Origin: Strongyloides papillosus
Lineage: Eukaryota; Nematoda; Chromadorea; Rhabditida; Strongyloididae
Assembly (NCBI GenBank): GCA_005656395.1
Contig: SRSI01000079.1
Coordinates: 2,356,001 to 2,420,000, forward strand
Direction: 5' to 3'
Length of the DNA: 64,000 nt
Position 1 is the stretch's first letter, and each line of letters starts with the position of its first letter. The notes under the pieces were generated by a model. The model was not told the origin of the DNA, did no database searches, and saw nothing but the letters and a program-made list of their open reading frames with translations. This document shows, one piece after another, positions 60,845 through 64,000 of this stretch. A program made the translations under genes and the position numbers.

Positions 60845-63362
60845 AGCAACCTGCCATCTAAATTTGTAGAAATTTTAAAATGATTATTATGCCTTAAAAA
60901 TTTACAAGTATATGTAATTTAACATGGGGAATCTATTTTTAAAATTATATTTTAAAAAAGTTGTGTGTAAACACCTAAAAAATGAAGTAAACAAAATTTT
61001 CTTCTTAGGATAAAAGTTACAGTGACAAAATTCCAAGTAATCTTTACGTTAGTTATTTATTTGTTTACTATTACAGTATTTATACAAATATACAAAAAAT
61101 ATAAGTTAATTACAACTTTTTAATAGAAAATAAACAATGAAGAAGATTATTACAGAAATAAAATTGAAAAAAAAGCATTTAAACATGAAATTATATTTCT
61201 ATTAAACTAAACGTGATTGTGGTTAAATTATAATTTTTTTTGAAGCCTGTGCTTGAGTTACAGAAATGGTTAGGGTGTCATTTTGTAGCCAAGGGTTTGT
61301 TCTACAAACGCATGGGACAGATTTTTGAAATATTACTTTTTAGTGAAATTATTCAAAATTAAAATAAATTTTTAAAAATTTCCTATACTTGAATAAAAAT
61401 CTTTAGGAATATTTATTGAAGCCTGTGCTTGAGCTACAGAAATGGTTAGGGTGTCATTTTGTAGCCAAGAATTTGTTCTACAAACGCATGGGACAGATTT
61501 TTAAAATATTACTTTTTAAGGAAATTATTCAAAATTAAAATAAATTTTTAAAAATTTCCTATACTTGAATAAAAATCTTTAGGAATATTTATTGAAGCCT
61601 GTGCTTGAGCTACAGAAATGGTTAGGGTGTCATTTTGTAGCCAAGGGTTTGGTCTACAAACGCATGGGACAGATTTTCAAAATATTACTTTTTAAGGAAA
61701 TTATTCAAAATTAAAATAAATTTTTAAAAATTTTCTATACTTGAATAAAAATCTTTAGGAATATTTATTGAAGCCTGTGCTTGAGCTACAGAAATGGTTA
61801 GGGTGTCATTTTGTAGCCAAGGGTTTGTTCTACAAACGCATGGGACAGATTTTCGAAATATTACTTTTTAGTAAAATTATTCAAAATTAAAATAAATTTT
61901 TAAAAATTTTCAATACTTGAATGAAAATCTTTAGGAATATTTATTGGAGCCTGTACTTAAGATACAGAGATGTTTATAGTCTCGTTTTGTAGCCAAGAGT
62001 TTGTTCTACAAACGCATGGGACAGATTTTTTAAATATTGTTTTATTGTGGAATTATTTAAATTTAAAAATTAATAATAAGTTTTTAAAAAATTTTCCCAT
62101 ACTTGAATAAAAATCTTTAGGAATATTTATTGAAGCCTGTGCTTGAGCTACAGAAATGGTTAGGGTGTCATTTTGTAGCCAAGGGTTTGTTCTACAAACG
62201 CATGGGACAGATTTTCGAAATATTACTTTTTAGTAAAATTATTCAAAATTAAAATAAATTTTTAAAAATTTTCTATACTTGAATGAAAATCTTTAGGAAT
62301 ATTTATTGGAGCCTGTACTTAAGATACAGAGATGTTTATAGTCTCGTTTTGTAGCCAAGAGTTTGTTCTACAAACGCATGGGACAGATTTTTTAAATATT
62401 GTTTTATTGTGGAATTATTTAAATTTAAAAATTAATAATAAGTTTTTAAAAAATTTTCCCATACTTGAATAAAAATCTTTAGGAATATTTATTGAAGCCT
62501 GTGCTTAAGCTACAGAAATGGTTAAGGTGTCATTTTGTAGCCAAGAGTTTGTTCTACAAACGCATGGGACAGATTTTCGAAATATTACTTTTTAGTAAAA
62601 TTATTCAAAATTAAAATAAATTTTTAAAAATTTTCTATACTTGAATGAAAATCTTTAGGAATATTTATTGGAGCCTGTACTTAAGATACAGAGATGTTTA
62701 TAGTCTCGTTTTGTAGCCAAGAGTTTGTTCTACAAACGCATGGGACAGATTTTTTAAATTTTGTTTTATTGTGGATTTATATAAATTTAAAAATTTTAAA
62801 ATAATTTTCAAAAAATTTTTCCATACCTGAATGAAAATCTTTAGAAATATTTATTGGAGCTTGTACTTAAGATATAGAGATGGTTATAGTCTCGTTTTGT
62901 AGCCAAGAGTTTGTTCTACAAACGCATGGTACAGATTTTTTAAATTTTGTTTTATTGTCTAAAAATTAATATTTTTAATAATTTTTTTCATATTTTATTG
63001 ACGTTGACTAAAATAATTTAATAATATTTATTGAAGTGTGTATATAAGTTACAGAAATGGTTGATATCTCATTTTGTAGCCACGAATTTGTTCTACAAAC
63101 GCATGGAACAGATTCTTGAAATTTTAGTATTTAAGAAAGATATAGGTTAATTGATTATCAACAAAAAAAAAATTTTTTGAATTTTTAACAAATTTATATA
63201 TCAATAGATTCAAAATTTTACGCTGATTATGAATATGTTATTTGTTTATCATTATTGTTATTTATTAAAATGTTATTTATCATTAAAAAAGTAAACACTT
63301 TTCAACAACTTTTTATCATTGGAATAATGTTTTTTTTAAAACATTAAGGATGACAGGTTGCT
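60845..63362. mobile_element. Possible 2.5-kb element: inverted ends around a tandem array
   Basis: AGCAACCTGCCATC at 60845-60858 and GATGACAGGTTGCT at 63349-63362 are inverted copies matching at 13 of 14 positions. They face each other across the tandem array with about 390 bp of spacer on the left and 215 bp on the right. A non-autonomous element with an internal satellite would look like this. I cannot see an unambiguous target duplication (flanks are TATAT and AAATAT), and there is no transposase frame. The end repeats are short, so chance is not excluded. Confidence 0.4.
61241..63135. repeat. Tandem array, 11 units of 176/186 bp with a conserved dyad
   Basis: Units start at 61241, 61417, 61593, 61769, 61945, 62131, 62307, 62493, 62669, 62855 and 63032. 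Two types exist. Type A begins GAAGCCTGTGCTTGAGCTACAG and type B begins GGAGCCTGTACTTAAGATAC; a unit following a type-B start is 186 rather than 176 bp apart. The order is A A A A B A B A B B A, so units 4-9 form three A-B dimers, a higher-order repeat of 362 bp. Each unit has a ~90-bp core that is much better kept than the AT-rich remainder. The core holds TTTGTAG-13 nt-CTACAAA and then CGCATGGGACAG. The last two units are the most diverged. Confidence 0.93.
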
Positions 63363-63679
63363 AAATATATAACTTTTTTATTATCAAATACCAAATTAAT
63401 TTTTCAATACTTTGTTTTATTATAATAAATTATTAAATTAAAATAATCTTGTCAAAAAGTAACCAAAACTTGATATTCTTTAAATTTTTAAAATAAACTC
63501 CCCACTATTATATAACAACCTTATCACTCAGACATACATTCAAAGACAATTACATTGTTGACGTTATTCCATACATATTTTCCCCCACATATAAAAATTT
63601 TCGTATAATATAAATAAATGTAGACATATAGTCATATTTTCAACATCATCACACAATCCTTTTTTCTTATATTTCTCTA
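63136..63679. other. Spacer upstream of the AFG1-like gene
   Basis: The stretch is AT-rich on the left and pyrimidine-rich on the right (63540-63680). No gene is supported on either strand; the minus-strand frame at 63564-63806 overlaps the AFG1 exons and is rejected. Confidence 0.35.
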
Positions 63680-64000
63680 ATGCATTATCCCAATACTTAC
63701 TCAAATATACTTCAACTTTTACTAACAAAATATGGTATTTTTTTAACCTCTTTTCTGTTTTTTTAAATTTTTTTAGATAGAATTTTAACACGTACATTTT
63801 CTTCAAGTTTGGGTAATGGTAAAATCTTAACCTCGTATCTAAGAGAAGTTGAAAAAGGTAATTTAAAAAATGACGAGTTTCAAAAGAATATTATAAGTAG
63901 TATTGATAAATTACATGATGATGTGATTAATTTGAAGTCAACAAAATCATCCTTTCAGTTATTTTCTAAAATTTTAAATACAAAAAAAACTTTTACACAA
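63680..64000 (+). CDS. AFG1L: AFG1/LACE1-type mitochondrial AAA ATPase, N-terminal part
   Basis: Exon 1 is 63680-63734 (MHYPNTYSNILQLLLTKY); exon 2 starts at 63777 after a GTATTT...TTTTTTAG intron, in phase 1, and runs off the window. The product continues DRILTRTFSSSLGNG, a basic and Ser-rich stretch suiting a mitochondrial presequence. It then reads LTSYLREVEKGNLKNDEFQK and IISSIDKLHDDV, which matches the conserved N-terminal segment of AFG1 (PLxHY...G.L..DE.Q..V...L..L). The Walker motifs would lie just past the window edge. AFG1L is an inner-membrane-associated ATPase involved in turnover of respiratory-chain subunits. The assignment rests on this short segment only. Confidence 0.72.

Noticed and set aside
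61271..61276. TTAGGG in the tandem unit as a telomere-like repeat
   Set aside because: Occurs once per unit, is not tandem, and nematode telomeres are TTAGGC.
63564..63806. Minus-strand 80-codon frame
   Set aside because: It is antisense to the AFG1-like exons and their pyrimidine-rich intron.

Overview
This window is nuclear DNA of a nematode, most likely a Strongyloides-type clade IV worm. The base composition is very AT-rich. Most introns are only about 35-60 nt, with GTAAGT-like donors and TTTTAG-like acceptors. Several start codons sit about 1-11 nt after a lone splice acceptor, as in spliced-leader trans-splicing. The genes are animal ones, including nematode types: a patched-related protein, a worm chemoreceptor, a TRA-3-type calpain, UNC-41/stonin and a SAN-1/Mad3-like protein. 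I name no species. All exon models were read by eye from splice consensus, frame continuity and family conservation.

Layout, 1-18 kb: the C-terminus of proteasome activator PA200 (+); a four-helix membrane protein and a divergent cyclophilin (+); a secreted Cys-rich protein (+); a six-exon stomatin (-) with a possible distant first exon; a DPF-type double-PHD subunit of the BAF complex (-); a Mad3/SAN-1 checkpoint protein (+); a 45-residue microprotein (+); and the mitochondrial helicase Twinkle (+).

18-33 kb: GTPBP1-like GTPase, saccharopine-dehydrogenase-like oxidoreductase, PAP2 lipid phosphatase and UNC-41/stonin, all on + and closely spaced, with the last three looking like an operon. 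Then come WDR20 and a HIF-1 homologue that keeps a recognisable oxygen-dependent degron.

33-42 kb: NSUN5 (-) has its first exon 1.2 kb upstream, and a complete METTL2-type tRNA methyltransferase gene lies inside that intron on the same strand. A possible two-gene operon of unknown function and a CDKL1-type kinase follow. HIF-1, NSUN5, the small membrane protein and CDKL1 all carry single-base frame breaks, nearly all in A or T runs. This points to a patch of poor consensus sequence rather than to decay.

42-52 kb: TRAPPC9 is split into an N-terminal and a C-terminal part by about 5.3 kb. The interruption contains a 1.65-kb foldback element with ~540-bp inverted arms and TA target duplications, and a decayed DEAD-box helicase copy.

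52-64 kb: an uncharacterised helical protein, calpain TRA-3, a patched-related transporter-like protein and a chemoreceptor, all on -. Next is an 11-copy tandem array of 176/186-bp units, each with a conserved dyad, lying between short inverted repeats. The window ends in the first two exons of an AFG1-type mitochondrial ATPase (+).
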